DNA of 6,312 nucleotides. Origin: Pseudomonadota bacterium (lineage in GTDB: Bacteria; Desulfobacterota; DSM-4660; Desulfatiglandales; B25-G16). Both the position numbers and the translations under genes were made by a program. Positions 6,289-6,312 of the stretch are shown piece after piece (position 1 is the first letter of the stretch; the number at the start of each line of letters is the position of its first letter). The notes under the pieces are model-generated. The model searched no databases. It was not told the origin of the DNA and saw only the letters and a list, made by a program, of their open reading frames with translations. Location: contig JADFWK010000250.1 of the NCBI GenBank assembly GCA_015223015.1, positions 1-6,312 on the forward strand. Direction: 5' to 3'.

Positions 6289-6312
6289 GATATCTATCCC
6301 AGGGCATTGGGC

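Noticed and set aside
6231..6312. Possible new gene starting at ATG 6231 after AAAGGAGG and open to the window edge
   Set aside because: The Shine-Dalgarno is only two bases from the ATG, which is too close, and the translation runs straight through the palindrome as Arg/Gly-rich low-complexity sequence. Sequence beyond the window could reopen the question.

Overview
This 6.3 kb stretch is bacterial, and nearly all of it is coding on the + strand. It carries the inner-membrane and periplasmic parts of a tripartite RND efflux pump, then a diacylglycerol-kinase-type lipid kinase and a GNAT acetyltransferase. A periplasmic adaptor paired with an RND permease points to a Gram-negative, double-membraned organism. 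The moderate GC content, protein style and GC-rich palindrome would suit a deltaproteobacterial (Desulfobacterota-like) or related environmental lineage. That placement is a guess; nothing here fixes the taxon.

Layout: positions 1-35 may hold the last codons of an upstream gene ending in an ATGA overlap. Positions 32-1348 encode an HlyD/AcrA-type membrane-fusion protein. Positions 1345-4482 encode a full-length RND permease, again joined by an ATGA overlap, so the two are almost certainly translated from one mRNA. A 171-base gap follows, with two small dyads just after the permease stop. Next to the following gene the gap also holds a Shine-Dalgarno sequence inside a perfect 6-bp inverted repeat, and a 12-codon ORF ending in a further ATGA overlap. 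Positions 4654-5583 encode a YegS/DgkB/LCB5-like lipid kinase. After 80 bases, 5664-6203 encodes a RimI-like GNAT acetyltransferase. The last 109 bases contain a long GC-rich imperfect palindrome (6248-6288) that looks like a dispersed intergenic repeat.

How the genes work together: the adaptor and permease would form the proton-driven core of an export pump, with an outer-membrane channel encoded outside this window. The lipid kinase would phosphorylate a lipid alcohol at the inner membrane, and the GNAT protein would acetylate an unidentified amine. The last two share strand and order with the pump, but the sequence does not show that they belong to its operon or pathway. I see no phage, IS element, CRISPR, tRNA or rRNA. 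Most of the window is ordinary chromosomal sequence. The points worth a second look are the arrangement upstream of the lipid kinase, the variant proton-relay residues of the permease, and the 3' palindrome.
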